NCBI GenBank assembly: GCA_017524445.1
Contig: JAFXVP010000045.1
Location: forward strand, 1-64,000
Length of the DNA: 64,000 nt
DNA from: Clostridia bacterium
Lineage (GTDB): Bacteria > Bacillota > Clostridia > Christensenellales > CAG-138
Direction of reading: 5' to 3'
How positions within the stretch are numbered: the first letter of the stretch is position 1; every line of letters begins with the position of its first letter. Under the pieces are notes generated by a model. That model was not told where the DNA came from, made no database searches, and worked only from the letters and a program-made list of their open reading frames with translations. A program made the translations under genes and the position numbers. This document shows positions 11,210 through 19,288 of the stretch, one piece after another.

Positions 11210-11575
11210 TTACCTCCTGAAATTTGTTGACTGAGACGGTGTTTGCGCCTTGTGTTTGCGGCGCGGACGGATCATGGCAAGCTGTAAAACTACGCCGCTA
11301 ATAAGACAGAGCAGCGGAACGATGAGATCGAGCGCAATGAGAAGATTCTCGCGCGCGGGATCGTTCCGGTCGGAGAGCGCTCTTCCGACCGTATAGAAGG
11401 AAAAATCGTGCTCGTGCATCGCCTGACTGAGATACAGGTCGCTGCTGTCGGCGCTTGCCGCGCTCGCGTGATTTGCGCGGATGGAGCAGACGATGAAGAA
11501 TCCGAGATAAACGATCGCGAGGATCAGACCGATATGCGCAAGGATCATTGCGATTTTGCGGATCTTTTTGTTCAT
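11210..11575 (-). CDS. Small membrane protein, unknown
   Basis: 121 residues from the ATG at 11575, chosen because AAGGAGGCG lies just before it. Basic N terminus MNKKIRKIA, a first membrane helix (about residues 9-30), an extracytoplasmic stretch rich in Ala, Ser and Asp, and a second helix (about 80-102), then an Arg/Lys-rich tail. No family recognised. It lies 10 bases after the phosphodiester glycosidase and 3 bases before the aminopeptidase, so it belongs to the same operon. Confidence 0.75.
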   Translation of the reverse strand: MNKKIRKIAMILAHIGLILAIVYLGFFIVCSIRANHASAASADSSDLYLSQAMHEHDFSFYTVGRALSDRNDPARENLLIALDLIVPLLCLISGVVLQLAMIRPRRKHKAQTPSQSTNFRR

Positions 11576-11585
11576 AAGCGCCTCC

Positions 11586-12962
11586 TTACGGGTCCACCAC
11601 GGCGAGAATATCGCTGTGTGTGCGGTCGTTGTGCCCGAAGACGGTCTTGTTCCAGACCATGCTGGAGGAACCGCCTCCGTCGAGATTGTACGCCATTGAG
11701 AATCCGAGATCCTCACAGAGCGCGGAAAGCTCGATCAGCGTCATGCCGGGCGATTTGCCGTTGCCGTGATTCTTTCCGCGGTAATCGATCATGTCGCGCG
11801 TTCCGAGCACCACAACCAGCGCGTAATGCCCCGGCTCGTAATAGCCGAGGACCGTGCGCGGGTTGACCTTGCCGAGACTGGAATTGAACTTCGTCTTCGC
11901 AGTACCGTCGGGATTTAACAGGCTCGGACCGAAATAGAACGCCTGGCGCGGATAGTTCGACAGGATCTCGTCGTAGTCGATCGTGTCGAGCACGCAGTCG
12001 TACACGCGCATCGAACCGTCGCTAAAGAGCACGCAAAGATCGCGCGTGAACTTCGTCTGCTTTGAGCCGTCCTTCGGATAAAGCTGCGCGCCGTTGCGGA
12101 TCACGATCCCGTCCTCGATCTTGCCGGAATTGAAGTTATCGCCGTTCGTTGAAACGATCGCGTCGATCTGTGCTGCATAGAACTGCGTATTTTGGTTGTG
12201 GTGGTACGAAATGCTGTAATTCGTTTTGAAGCAGTTCGCATCGCGCACGTAGATGTCGGCGACCTGGTATTCGAGCTTGCCGTTCTGATAATGACAGATG
12301 TCGACCGCCGCGTTCTTTCCGCTGTACGTGTATACGAGCGCCTTTTCGGTGCCGTCGGAGAGCGTTTCGATGACGTTGGACTTGTCATATGATTGTTCGG
12401 TCGGCGTTTCGGAGAACTTCTCCGGGAACTTCTCGGAAAGCGGTATAACGACGGGTTCCTTCGTCGGCACGGGGGTAAAGAGCGCAGGTTCCGGTTCGTT
12501 GTTCGTCGGTTCGTCGTCCGTCGGTTCGTAATCCGTGACGGGGATCGGCGTCTGCGGATCGACGGAAACAGGCGTCGGCAGGGTATATTCCTCGATCGTG
12601 TTCAGATCGACCAGCGAGGTCGTGCAGGTCTTCATGTAAAGCGTCAGCGACAGCGCGGCAAACAGAATGAGGTCGCAGAGGATGATCAGCATCATGCGCG
12701 TCTTGTTGAAATGCCGGTTTTTGAACGCGCCGCAGATCCGGAGAAAATCGAACAGCAACACGGACAGCACGAACAGGATCGGAATGACGATCGGGAGCCA
12801 CGGCATGTTCGCGTAGATGAACGAATGCGGGTTGTAGTATTCGAGCAGATGAAACAGGATATAAACGGCGGAGAATACGATCCCGAGATTCAGAAACAGG
12901 ACGGCGATCAAAGTGATCACCGCCTGTACGGTTTTTGAAAGAACGAGACGCTTTTCGGACAT
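11586..12962 (-). CDS. Membrane-anchored phosphodiester glycosidase (NAGPA) domain protein
   Basis: 458 residues from the ATG at 12962. Three membrane helices in the first 125 residues, a Pro-Thr-Glu linker (about 135-185), then an extracellular NAGPA-type domain. Its hallmark NLDGGGSSSMVW and the upstream NPRTVLGYYEPGHYALVVV are clear. The domain is related to the enzyme that uncovers GlcNAc-phosphodiesters in eukaryotes; bacterial members act on cell-wall glycopolymers or poly-GlcNAc-linked substrates. It starts four bases after the GT2-GtrA stop with no Shine-Dalgarno of its own, so it depends on coupling. The operon context and the divergent LCP gene point to wall polymer work. Confidence 0.87.
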   Translation of the reverse strand: MSEKRLVLSKTVQAVITLIAVLFLNLGIVFSAVYILFHLLEYYNPHSFIYANMPWLPIVIPILFVLSVLLFDFLRICGAFKNRHFNKTRMMLIILCDLILFAALSLTLYMKTCTTSLVDLNTIEEYTLPTPVSVDPQTPIPVTDYEPTDDEPTNNEPEPALFTPVPTKEPVVIPLSEKFPEKFSETPTEQSYDKSNVIETLSDGTEKALVYTYSGKNAAVDICHYQNGKLEYQVADIYVRDANCFKTNYSISYHHNQNTQFYAAQIDAIVSTNGDNFNSGKIEDGIVIRNGAQLYPKDGSKQTKFTRDLCVLFSDGSMRVYDCVLDTIDYDEILSNYPRQAFYFGPSLLNPDGTAKTKFNSSLGKVNPRTVLGYYEPGHYALVVVLGTRDMIDYRGKNHGNGKSPGMTLIELSALCEDLGFSMAYNLDGGGSSSMVWNKTVFGHNDRTHSDILAVVDP

Positions 12963-12966
12963 GGTT

Positions 12967-14136
12967 TTACGATTGCTTTTTGCCGCGGAACACAAAGATG
13001 CGCTGCAGCGCAAATGAGACAGGATAGCAGATCAGCTGCGCAAGGATGTTCGCAAGCCATGCGGGCACGCCCAGATGCGTGAACAACTCGATGAACAGCC
13101 AGTTCAGAAGCAAAACCGAAACAGCCGTCAACGCATACTTCAGAATGTTATTTTCCTTACGCGAGCTGTCAAATACGAATCGCCGGTTCAGCAGATAATT
13201 GCAGAAGCCGGAGATCACACGCGCCAGCACGAGCGATACCATCCGGAGAATGGATCCGCCGCCGACAAATACGATCGGATTCAGGGCAAGCAGGGTTTCC
13301 GCCCATTTTTCGGAGACCTCGCGACGGAAGGAGAACATTTCCTTCGCAACGGAGAATCCGCCGAACGCGGCGACGACGCCGTAAAAAATGAGGCAGAAGC
13401 TCAAAAAGTCGATCAGAAAGCTCAGAAACGAGGTCGACATGAATTTCAGGAACGTAGGCCCGAGAAACTTGAAGATGACCTTATAGATCTTCGCGGAATC
13501 GCGCAGCGTGTCGAAATGAGACGAGCTGTTATCGTCGATATAGACCGTTTCGATCGGGACTTCCAGAACGCACGCACCCTTCGAACTGCAGTGCAGAAGC
13601 TGATGAATCTCATATTCGTACCGATCGCCGTGCAGGTCGAGCATTTCGGGAATGCGGCTTGCGGAAAACGCGCGCAGACCCGTCTGCGTATCGTATACGC
13701 GGCTGCCTGTCGTCAGGTGGAATACCCCGCGGGTGATGCTGTTTCCGATACGGCTGCGGATCGGGACCTTTCCCTGAAAACGGCGCGAGCCGGTCACCAG
13801 AAGATCGGGATGCTTCTCAAAGGCTTCGCAGACGTTGAGGCAGTCCTTCAAAAGATGCTGCCCGTCCGCGTCGACGGTCAGAACGCCTTCATCGGCAGGA
13901 AAGTGATCTTTGATATATGCGAACGCGGTTTTTAAAGCGGCGCCCTTGCCGCGATTCTTCTCATGCTCGAGCAGCGTGACGCGCGAATAACTCCTGACCG
14001 TCTCAAATACGGGACGGCAGGAATCGCTGCTGCCGTCGTTGACGACGACGATCGGGAAAGTCGTCTGCTCGGTGAATTCTTTGAGTACGCCGATGAGTTT
14101 TTCATCCGGTTCGTACGCAGGAATGACAATGATCAT
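12967..14136 (-). CDS. GT2 glycosyltransferase fused to a GtrA-like membrane domain
   Basis: 389 residues. Residues 1-215 are a DPM1-like family 2 glycosyltransferase: VVVNDGSSD, the DADGQH metal motif, and a Q-T-G-L-R-A-F segment. Residues about 225-385 form four membrane helices of the GtrA family (ending NRRFVF...FALQRIFVF). This fusion is expected to transfer a sugar onto undecaprenyl phosphate and help move it across the membrane. RBS GGAGG before the ATG. First gene of the minus-strand operon. The sugar and the acceptor polymer are unknown. Confidence 0.92.
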   Translation of the reverse strand: MIIVIPAYEPDEKLIGVLKEFTEQTTFPIVVVNDGSSDSCRPVFETVRSYSRVTLLEHEKNRGKGAALKTAFAYIKDHFPADEGVLTVDADGQHLLKDCLNVCEAFEKHPDLLVTGSRRFQGKVPIRSRIGNSITRGVFHLTTGSRVYDTQTGLRAFSASRIPEMLDLHGDRYEYEIHQLLHCSSKGACVLEVPIETVYIDDNSSSHFDTLRDSAKIYKVIFKFLGPTFLKFMSTSFLSFLIDFLSFCLIFYGVVAAFGGFSVAKEMFSFRREVSEKWAETLLALNPIVFVGGGSILRMVSLVLARVISGFCNYLLNRRFVFDSSRKENNILKYALTAVSVLLLNWLFIELFTHLGVPAWLANILAQLICYPVSFALQRIFVFRGKKQS

Positions 14137-14165
14137 GTATAATCCTCCATATTAGTTCACATTAC

Positions 14166-14174
14166 ATTATAGCA
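14166..14174 (-). promoter_or_regulatory. Extended -10 promoter of the GT2-GtrA operon
   Basis: TGCTATAAT on the minus strand, about 30 bases before the start. The extended -10 (TG one base before TATAAT) compensates for a poor -35. Confidence 0.6.
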
Positions 14175-14353
14175 CAATTCCTCCGAAAGAAAAGACTTTT
14201 TTGCATCCAATTCAAAGGAAGCGGAGTATTATTTCATGAATGGAAATGAATTTCGTTGTTTTTGTAAAATGTTCGTAACGAATTCTCCATATCGTAGCAT
14301 TTTTGAATTCAGGAGAGTATGATTAAGAAAAAGCTCCGAAAGGATCGTTTGAA
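14175..14353. other. AT-rich intergenic region upstream of the LCP gene
   Basis: The stretch between the GT2 promoter and the LCP gene is AT-rich. It holds GAATTTCGTT and AACGAATTC, which could pair, and must contain the LCP promoter; TTCGTA, 17 bases, TAGCAT is the best weak candidate. No gene seen. Confidence 0.4.
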
Positions 14354-16210
14354 ATGACAACCAAGAAAAAGATCATCCTGTTTGCTTCCATCGCCGGCTG
14401 TGCTGTGCTGCTCGGCGTCATTGCGGCATTGATCTTCAGCTCGCTCGGAACAGGAACGGCTTTCCAAAACGGCGGGACGTGCGCGGCAAAGGAAGACCGC
14501 AGCAGCGAAGCGGCATTGTCGGAGACGGAGGATACGCAGATCATCATCGTTTCGCCGGACGATCCGGAGACAACGCCGGAGGAAACTCTGCCTGCGGGAA
14601 CACCGGTTGCCGGAACAACACCGGCGCCGACGGCAACGCCTTCGCCGACGGTCGATCCGTATGAGGAACTGCTGGAGAAAGCGGATCCGCAGATGATGAA
14701 GGACATTGTCAATATCCTTCTGATCGGCGTCGACTATTCCACCGAGCGTGAAACGTGGAACGGCAAGAAGGAATGGCATTCCGACGTTATGATGATCCTT
14801 GCGGTCAATTTTGCGGAAAACCGCGCCGACCTGATCTCGCTTCCGAGAGATACATACGCAAGCATCCCGGGCGTCAAGGGTATCTATAAGCTGAACGCGT
14901 CTTTAAACTGCGGCGGCGGTCTATATAACGCGGACGGTTCCGAGAACCCGAAGGGACTTGAAAAGGTATGCGAGGCGGCGGAGTGGATGCTCGGCGGCGA
15001 TATCCCGGTAGACTATTACTATGCCGTTACCATGACGTCCCTGAAAGACCTCGTCGATCTCTGCGGCGGACTCGATTATGATATGGATATCAAATTCCAT
15101 ATTCAGGGCAGGTACTATGAAAAGGGACTGCAGCACATCGACGGGCAGGGATTCTTGGATTACTGCCGCGTCCGCAAAGCGGAAAACGGCCTTTCCGTGA
15201 GTGAAACGACCGACGCAAGACGCGTCGACCGTCAGAAACGTATGCTGATCGCGATGTTCAGGCAAATGAAGGCCGATCAGATGATCACCAAGATCCCCGA
15301 GATCGTCGATACGTTCGACGGCGATCTGTTCACCAACTGTACATTTGCGCAGACGGCTTCGCTTGCCGCGTTTGCCTATAACCTTGATCCGGAGAACATC
15401 GGCATGTATTCGATGAGCGGCACGCTCACGTCCCTGTTCCAATGGAACTTCTGCTTCACGAATCAGGCAAATCGCGTGGACATTATCAACAAAGTCTATC
15501 ACCAGAAGGTCAAGCAGTATTCGCAGTACACACTGCAGTACGGACGCTATCGCTGGTGCGATCTGCTTTATACGCATTATAAGGAGCTGCTCGATCCGCT
15601 CACCAAGTATGTGCAGAAGCAGATCGACGAGGATGATCTGATCCCGGAGGAAACGCCGGAGCCGAGCGAATCGCCGACGGATGAAACGCCGCCTCCGACC
15701 GATACGCCCGCACCGGATCCGACCGATCCGCCGGAGCCGGATCCCACCGATACGCCCGCACCGGATCCCACCGATCCGCCGGAGCCGGATCCGACCGAAC
15801 CGGACGATTCCGGGAACGGGGGAGCATTGAATGATTTCGCTTCGCGCGGCGTGGTTTATGCGACGAACGGAGAGGGACGGATGTATTCGGCGGAAGACCG
15901 CGATCTGTTCGAACAGTATAAGACGTGCATCAAGGAGCTGGAAGAGATCCGTACGGAGGCGAACAAGGAAGCGAAAAAGGCACGGAACGGCAAGAGCAAC
16001 GACCTGACCAATAAGTCACAACAGTATCTCAAGAAGCTGGAAGAGGTGCAGACGCTTGCGATCAAGGTAGCAAAGACCTTCGATTACACCAAGGTCAAGA
16101 ACATTACAACGCCGTTTGCACCGACAGGATCGGGCTGGGGCAATTCTCCCTGGGCATACAATTACGGGAAGAATAAGAAATTCAACGAAGTTATCGTGGA
16201 TTTCAACTAA
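14354..16210 (+). CDS. LytR-CpsA-Psr (LCP) family protein with Pro-rich linker and extra C-terminal domain
   Basis: 618 residues. Cytoplasmic MTTKKK, one membrane helix (about 7-30), a Thr-Pro linker, then the LCP catalytic domain (about 115-390): ILLIGVD, HSDVMMILAVNF, LISLPRDTYASIPG with the Arg and Asp that bind pyrophosphate, KLNASLNCGG, and DARRVDRQKRML. LCP enzymes move glycopolymers from lipid carriers to peptidoglycan. After the domain come about 50 residues of Asp-Pro-Thr repeats and a 120-residue Lys/Glu-rich, probably coiled, C-terminal part ending in an aromatic Gly/Ser/Trp segment; that part is not usual for the family. RBS AAGGATC. It is divergent from the GT2-GtrA/NAGPA operon. 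Confidence 0.93.
   Translation: MTTKKKIILFASIAGCAVLLGVIAALIFSSLGTGTAFQNGGTCAAKEDRSSEAALSETEDTQIIIVSPDDPETTPEETLPAGTPVAGTTPAPTATPSPTVDPYEELLEKADPQMMKDIVNILLIGVDYSTERETWNGKKEWHSDVMMILAVNFAENRADLISLPRDTYASIPGVKGIYKLNASLNCGGGLYNADGSENPKGLEKVCEAAEWMLGGDIPVDYYYAVTMTSLKDLVDLCGGLDYDMDIKFHIQGRYYEKGLQHIDGQGFLDYCRVRKAENGLSVSETTDARRVDRQKRMLIAMFRQMKADQMITKIPEIVDTFDGDLFTNCTFAQTASLAAFAYNLDPENIGMYSMSGTLTSLFQWNFCFTNQANRVDIINKVYHQKVKQYSQYTLQYGRYRWCDLLYTHYKELLDPLTKYVQKQIDEDDLIPEETPEPSESPTDETPPPTDTPAPDPTDPPEPDPTDTPAPDPTDPPEPDPTEPDDSGNGGALNDFASRGVVYATNGEGRMYSAEDRDLFEQYKTCIKELEEIRTEANKEAKKARNGKSNDLTNKSQQYLKKLEEVQTLAIKVAKTFDYTKVKNITTPFAPTGSGWGNSPWAYNYGKNKKFNEVIVDFN
15701..15796 (+). repeat. Two 48-bp tandem repeats in the LCP gene
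   Basis: Units 15701-15748 and 15749-15796 differ at only a few bases and code for DTPAPDPTDPPEPDPT twice, in the Pro-rich linker. Confidence 0.85.
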
Positions 16211-16217
16211 AAACATA

Positions 16218-16246
16218 TTGACAAATATCAAAACAGATGCTAAAAT
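16218..16246 (+). promoter_or_regulatory. Consensus sigma-A promoter of the ArsR-type operon
   Basis: TTGACA, 17 bases, TAAAAT, beginning 8 bases after the LCP stop codon. Confidence 0.88.
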
Positions 16247-16247
16247 G

Positions 16248-16267
16248 ATTTCGATGAATATCGAAAT
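16248..16267 (+). promoter_or_regulatory. Perfect inverted repeat, candidate ArsR operator
   Basis: ATTTCGAT, GAAT, ATCGAAAT: an 8-4-8 perfect palindrome starting one base after the -10 box and covering the expected start of transcription. The second gene of the operon codes for an ArsR-type regulator, so autorepression is likely. Confidence 0.7.
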
Positions 16268-16284
16268 GAAAGGAGGCGTCTGTT

Positions 16285-16623
16285 TTGAAGGTTTTGGAAC
16301 GGTACAATTCTGCGCTTGCGGAAGAAGCAAAGCGTGAAACGGCGCTTGCCGCGGAAGCGGCGAAGAAGGGCGATGCGCGTACGCAGTCGATCCATCTGAT
16401 GAAAGCGAGCATGCTCGGCGATATGCTGAAGGTGCTCGGACGTGTGGAGCATGAAGGCAAACGCCCGAACGCGCTCGAAACGCTCATCGGATCCTTCTCC
16501 GAGGAAGCGGAATGGCAGCGCAAGCTTGGCGATTACGACGCGTCGGACCGCGCGGAGCAGAAAGCGATCACAGTGCAGTTTGCGCTGGACGCATTGCGGG
16601 AGGCGGAACGGAATGGAGAATGA
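16285..16623 (+). CDS. Hypothetical helical protein, first gene of ArsR operon
   Basis: 112 residues from a TTG start, chosen because AAAGGAGG lies 8 bases before it. Rich in Ala, Glu, Lys and Arg and predicted all-helical by eye; no Cys, one Trp, no signal peptide, no known motif. The 3' end overlaps the ArsR gene by 11 bases. Not recognised. The tight coupling to a regulator suggests a partner, for example a modulator or a target protein, but that is inference. Confidence 0.75.
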   Translation: MKVLERYNSALAEEAKRETALAAEAAKKGDARTQSIHLMKASMLGDMLKVLGRVEHEGKRPNALETLIGSFSEEAEWQRKLGDYDASDRAEQKAITVQFALDALREAERNGE

Positions 16624-17197
16624 AACGCTGAACCTGCTGAAATCGATCGCAGACGAGACGCGGCTTCGCATTCTGCGCGCGCTTGACGAAAAGGACAGCT
16701 ATGCCGAGCTTCTGGCGGAGCGGCTGAACTTGTCGCAGGCGACAGTTTCTTTTCACATGAAGAAGCTGATGCAGACAGGACTTGTCGACGCAAGGCGGGA
16801 GCAGTATTATACGGTCTATTCGCTGCGCCGCGAAGTGTTCACGCACACGCTCGAGGAGCTGATCTTCCGCAAGGACCGCGGAGAAACGGCGGAAGCGCTG
16901 CGCGAGGAGCAGTATCGGCGCAAGGTGCTGAAAAGCTTTATGCCGAACGGTTTCTGCGAACAAATGCCGGCGCAGCTCAAGAAGCGCATGATCGTCTATC
17001 GTGAGATCTTTTCACGCTTCGAGCCGGGACGCACATATACCGAGAAAGAGGTCAACGCGATCATCTCCGAGGTGCATCCGGATTACTGCACGGTGCGCAG
17101 GGGCTTCATCGGGATGGGGTGGATGGAACGAAGCAACGGCATCTATACGGTGAACAAGGACCCGGATTATGACCGCTACACGGATATCAACGGCTGA
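16613..17197 (+). CDS. ArsR-family regulator with DUF2087 domain
   Basis: 194 residues from the ATG at 16613, preceded by GGGAGGCGG inside the upstream gene. Residues about 5-80 form a winged helix (LLKSIADETRLRILRAL, then LNLSQATVSFHMKKLMQTGLV, the recognition helix). Residues about 125-190 match DUF2087: FEPGRTYTEKEVNAIISEVHPDYCTVRRGFIGMGWM. No metal-binding CxC in the helix positions of ArsR/SmtB, so the signal is probably not a metal. Likely binds the palindrome at 16248-16267. Confidence 0.87.
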   Translation: MENETLNLLKSIADETRLRILRALDEKDSYAELLAERLNLSQATVSFHMKKLMQTGLVDARREQYYTVYSLRREVFTHTLEELIFRKDRGETAEALREEQYRRKVLKSFMPNGFCEQMPAQLKKRMIVYREIFSRFEPGRTYTEKEVNAIISEVHPDYCTVRRGFIGMGWMERSNGIYTVNKDPDYDRYTDING

Positions 17198-17209
17198 AAG
17201 GAGCGCGAA

Positions 17210-17722
17210 ATGAATGAATCGACCGATTACGGGCTGCTGAACTCGCAGACCGATGAACGCTACGGCGCGCGCCGTTACGGACGCTTCGGCACGATGGCAA
17301 AGAACGGATGCGGGATCATTGCGCTGTACAACATTGAGCGCGCGGCCGACGACAGAACGCGGTTCGAGCCGTTCTATGCCGCCCGGAAGCAGATCAAGAC
17401 CAATTTCTTCGGGCTTCTGGGAACGCGTCCGTCTTCGGTTACGAAGAACCTGCAAAGGAGGGGCTTCGATGTAACGTCATTCCGTCCGAAGCAGGCAAAC
17501 AGCACTGAGCCGTTCGACGGTGTGATCGTGCTTGCGTGGTACTGGTTCGGCGCGCACTACGTTGCGGGGATCGCAAACCGCGACGGGACGTATACCTTCT
17601 ACAACCACTTCACGAAGCCCGCGGCGATGACGCTTTCGGCGTTTCTGGACAATCAGCGGTCGAACAGACAACATCCTGTCAGGATCTGGGGCATACGATT
17701 CCCGAAAAAAGAAGAACGGTAA
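17210..17722 (+). CDS. C39-like (papain-fold) cysteine peptidase-like protein
   Basis: 170 residues. A Cys in NGCGIIALYN (Cys at about residue 35) follows the Q-T-D-x-x-Y segment (Gln at about residue 13), and HYVAGIANRDGTYTFYNH supplies the His and Asn positions, the order Gln-Cys-His-Asn of papain-like peptidases such as family C39. No signal peptide and no ABC transporter next to it, so not a typical bacteriocin processor. RBS AAGGAGCG, 12 bases after the ArsR stop, so in the same operon. Substrate unknown; it could be a catalytically active peptidase or a relative with another role. Confidence 0.62.
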   Translation: MNESTDYGLLNSQTDERYGARRYGRFGTMAKNGCGIIALYNIERAADDRTRFEPFYAARKQIKTNFFGLLGTRPSSVTKNLQRRGFDVTSFRPKQANSTEPFDGVIVLAWYWFGAHYVAGIANRDGTYTFYNHFTKPAAMTLSAFLDNQRSNRQHPVRIWGIRFPKKEER

Positions 17723-17729
17723 CAACGAC

Positions 17730-17757
17730 AAAACGCGGTCAATGCGACCGCGTTTTT
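17730..17757. terminator. Bidirectional terminator between the C39-like gene and rpe
   Basis: AAAACGCGGTC, four-base loop, GACCGCGTTTTT; serves both convergent operons. Confidence 0.92.
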
Positions 17758-17772
17758 CTATGCTTTTTTATG

Positions 17773-18420
17773 TTACCCCCGTAAGGCCCGGATCATTTCG
17801 GCGGGATCGTCGGCCTTGAACACAGCGCTTCCGGCAACGAGCACGTCCGCACCCGCTTCGATGCATAGCTTTGCAGTGTCCGGGTTGACGCCGCCGTCGA
17901 CCTCGATGAGCGTAGGAAGTCCGCGCGCTTCGATCTCCGCTTTCAACGCGCGGATCTTATTGAGCGTTTCCGGAATGAACGACTGTCCGCCGAAGCCGGG
18001 ATTGACGCTCATCAGAAGAACGAGATCGCATTCCTGCAGAAGGTGAACGCACGCGCTGATCGGCGTTGCGGGATTCAGAACAACGCCGGCTTTCATACCC
18101 GCGGCATGGATCGCCTGCAGCGCGCGGTGCAGGTGGCGTTCCGCGGATTCCGCATGGATCGTCAAAATATCCGCGCCGGCCTTTTTGAACGGTTCGATCC
18201 AGTCAGAAGGATGCTCGACCATCAGATGTACGTCGATCGGAAGATCCGTCAGCGGCCGCAGCGCCTTGCACATATCCGGCCCGAAGGTGATGTTCGGGAC
18301 AAAATTGCCGTCCATCACGTCGAAATGGACCCAGTCTGCGCCCTGCGCGGACAGCCCGGAAACGGCTTCGCCCATTGCGGCAAAGTTTGCGGAAAGGATC
18401 GAAGGCGCGATCTTAATCAT
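17773..18420 (-). CDS. rpe: Ribulose-phosphate 3-epimerase
   Basis: 215 residues, TIM barrel of standard length. SILSANF, HFDVMDGNFVPNITFGP (metal-binding His and catalytic Asp), DVHLMVEHP, MSVNPGFGGQ, and EVDGGVN with the second catalytic Asp are all present. Interconverts ribulose-5-phosphate and xylulose-5-phosphate in the pentose phosphate pathway. The start overlaps rsgA by 8 bases. Last gene of the minus-strand cluster, as in B. subtilis where rpe follows the rsgA (yloQ) gene. Confidence 0.97.
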   Translation of the reverse strand: MIKIAPSILSANFAAMGEAVSGLSAQGADWVHFDVMDGNFVPNITFGPDMCKALRPLTDLPIDVHLMVEHPSDWIEPFKKAGADILTIHAESAERHLHRALQAIHAAGMKAGVVLNPATPISACVHLLQECDLVLLMSVNPGFGGQSFIPETLNKIRALKAEIEARGLPTLIEVDGGVNPDTAKLCIEAGADVLVAGSAVFKADDPAEMIRALRG

Positions 18421-19288
18421 AACGGTGTTTCCTCCTCATCTGATAATCCAATGCGATCTCACAGTATCGCTCGTATCGTTCCTGCGTCAGTTCGCCGGTC
18501 AAAAGCAGCGGTTTGACGCCGCAGTCCGGTTCGCTGATATGCATGCAGCCGGGGAAGCGGCAGGGGGACGCGTGTAAAAATTCGGGATAGCAGGCGTCCA
18601 GTTCGTCCTGTTCGAGGCACTCCGTTTCATACATGGAGAATCCCGGCGTGTCGAGCACCGCGCCGTTTTCGTAAGGCCAGAGCTCCGCGTGGCGTGTCGT
18701 ATGCCGCCCGCGATCCGTTTTTCTTGACAGCCCGCCGGTTTCAAGGTGCAGCTCGGGGATCAGCGCGTTCAGAAGCGAAGACTTCCCGACGGCGGACTGC
18801 CCCGCAAAACAGCTTACCTTTCCGCGCATCCGCTCCCGCAGCGCGTCCAGACCTTCGCCGGTCTCGGCGCTCAACAACAGTACGGGAAACGCATGATACT
18901 CCGTCCGGAACCGGTTCACGATCCCTTCGTCCGCCGTATCGAGCTTGTTCAGCACGGGGATCGGTTCGACGCCTGTTCGCTTGGCGGAAATGATCATCCG
19001 ATCGACGAGCAGCCAGTCCGGCTCCGGTACGGATGCGGAGACCACGATCAGAAGCTGATCGACGTTCGCGACAGGCGGGCGGACGAGCAGATTCTTACGC
19101 GGCAGGATCGCCGTAAGCTGCGCGTATCCCTGCTCCTTGCGTTCGATCAAAACGCGGTCTCCGACGGTCGGGACGACTCCCTCCCTGCGGAATACACCGC
19201 GCGCCTTCGAGGTCACGATCTCGCCGGATTCCGTCAGCACTTCATAGAAGCTGCCGATCCCTTTCAAAAGCAGTCCCGGTTCCGTCAT
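18413..19288 (-). CDS. rsgA: Ribosome small-subunit GTPase A
   Basis: 291 residues. OB-fold N terminus, then a circularly permuted GTPase with G4 (NKLD) before G1 (GQSAVGKSS), a switch Arg/Thr segment ([11 protein letters not shown]) and G3 (DTPGF), and a C-terminal zinc motif ([14 protein letters not shown]). It checks late 30S assembly. The ATG overlaps the prkC stop (ATGA), so the two are coupled. Position after prkC and before rpe matches the standard Firmicutes cluster. Confidence 0.97.
   Translation of the reverse strand: MTEPGLLLKGIGSFYEVLTESGEIVTSKARGVFRREGVVPTVGDRVLIERKEQGYAQLTAILPRKNLLVRPPVANVDQLLIVVSASVPEPDWLLVDRMIISAKRTGVEPIPVLNKLDTADEGIVNRFRTEYHAFPVLLLSAETGEGLDALRERMRGKVSCFAGQSAVGKSSLLNALIPELHLETGGLSRKTDRGRHTTRHAELWPYENGAVLDTPGFSMYETECLEQDELDACYPEFLHASPCRFPGCMHISEPDCGVKPLLLTGELTQERYERYCEIALDYQMRRKHRYD

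Noticed and set aside
16613..17197. Metal-sensing ArsR/SmtB repressor
   Set aside because: No metal-binding CxC in the recognition helix and no metal resistance gene nearby; the DUF2087 tail points to a different subgroup.
17210..17722. Bacteriocin-processing C39 peptidase
   Set aside because: No ABC exporter domain, no nearby precursor peptide or transporter; only a C39-like fold is supported.
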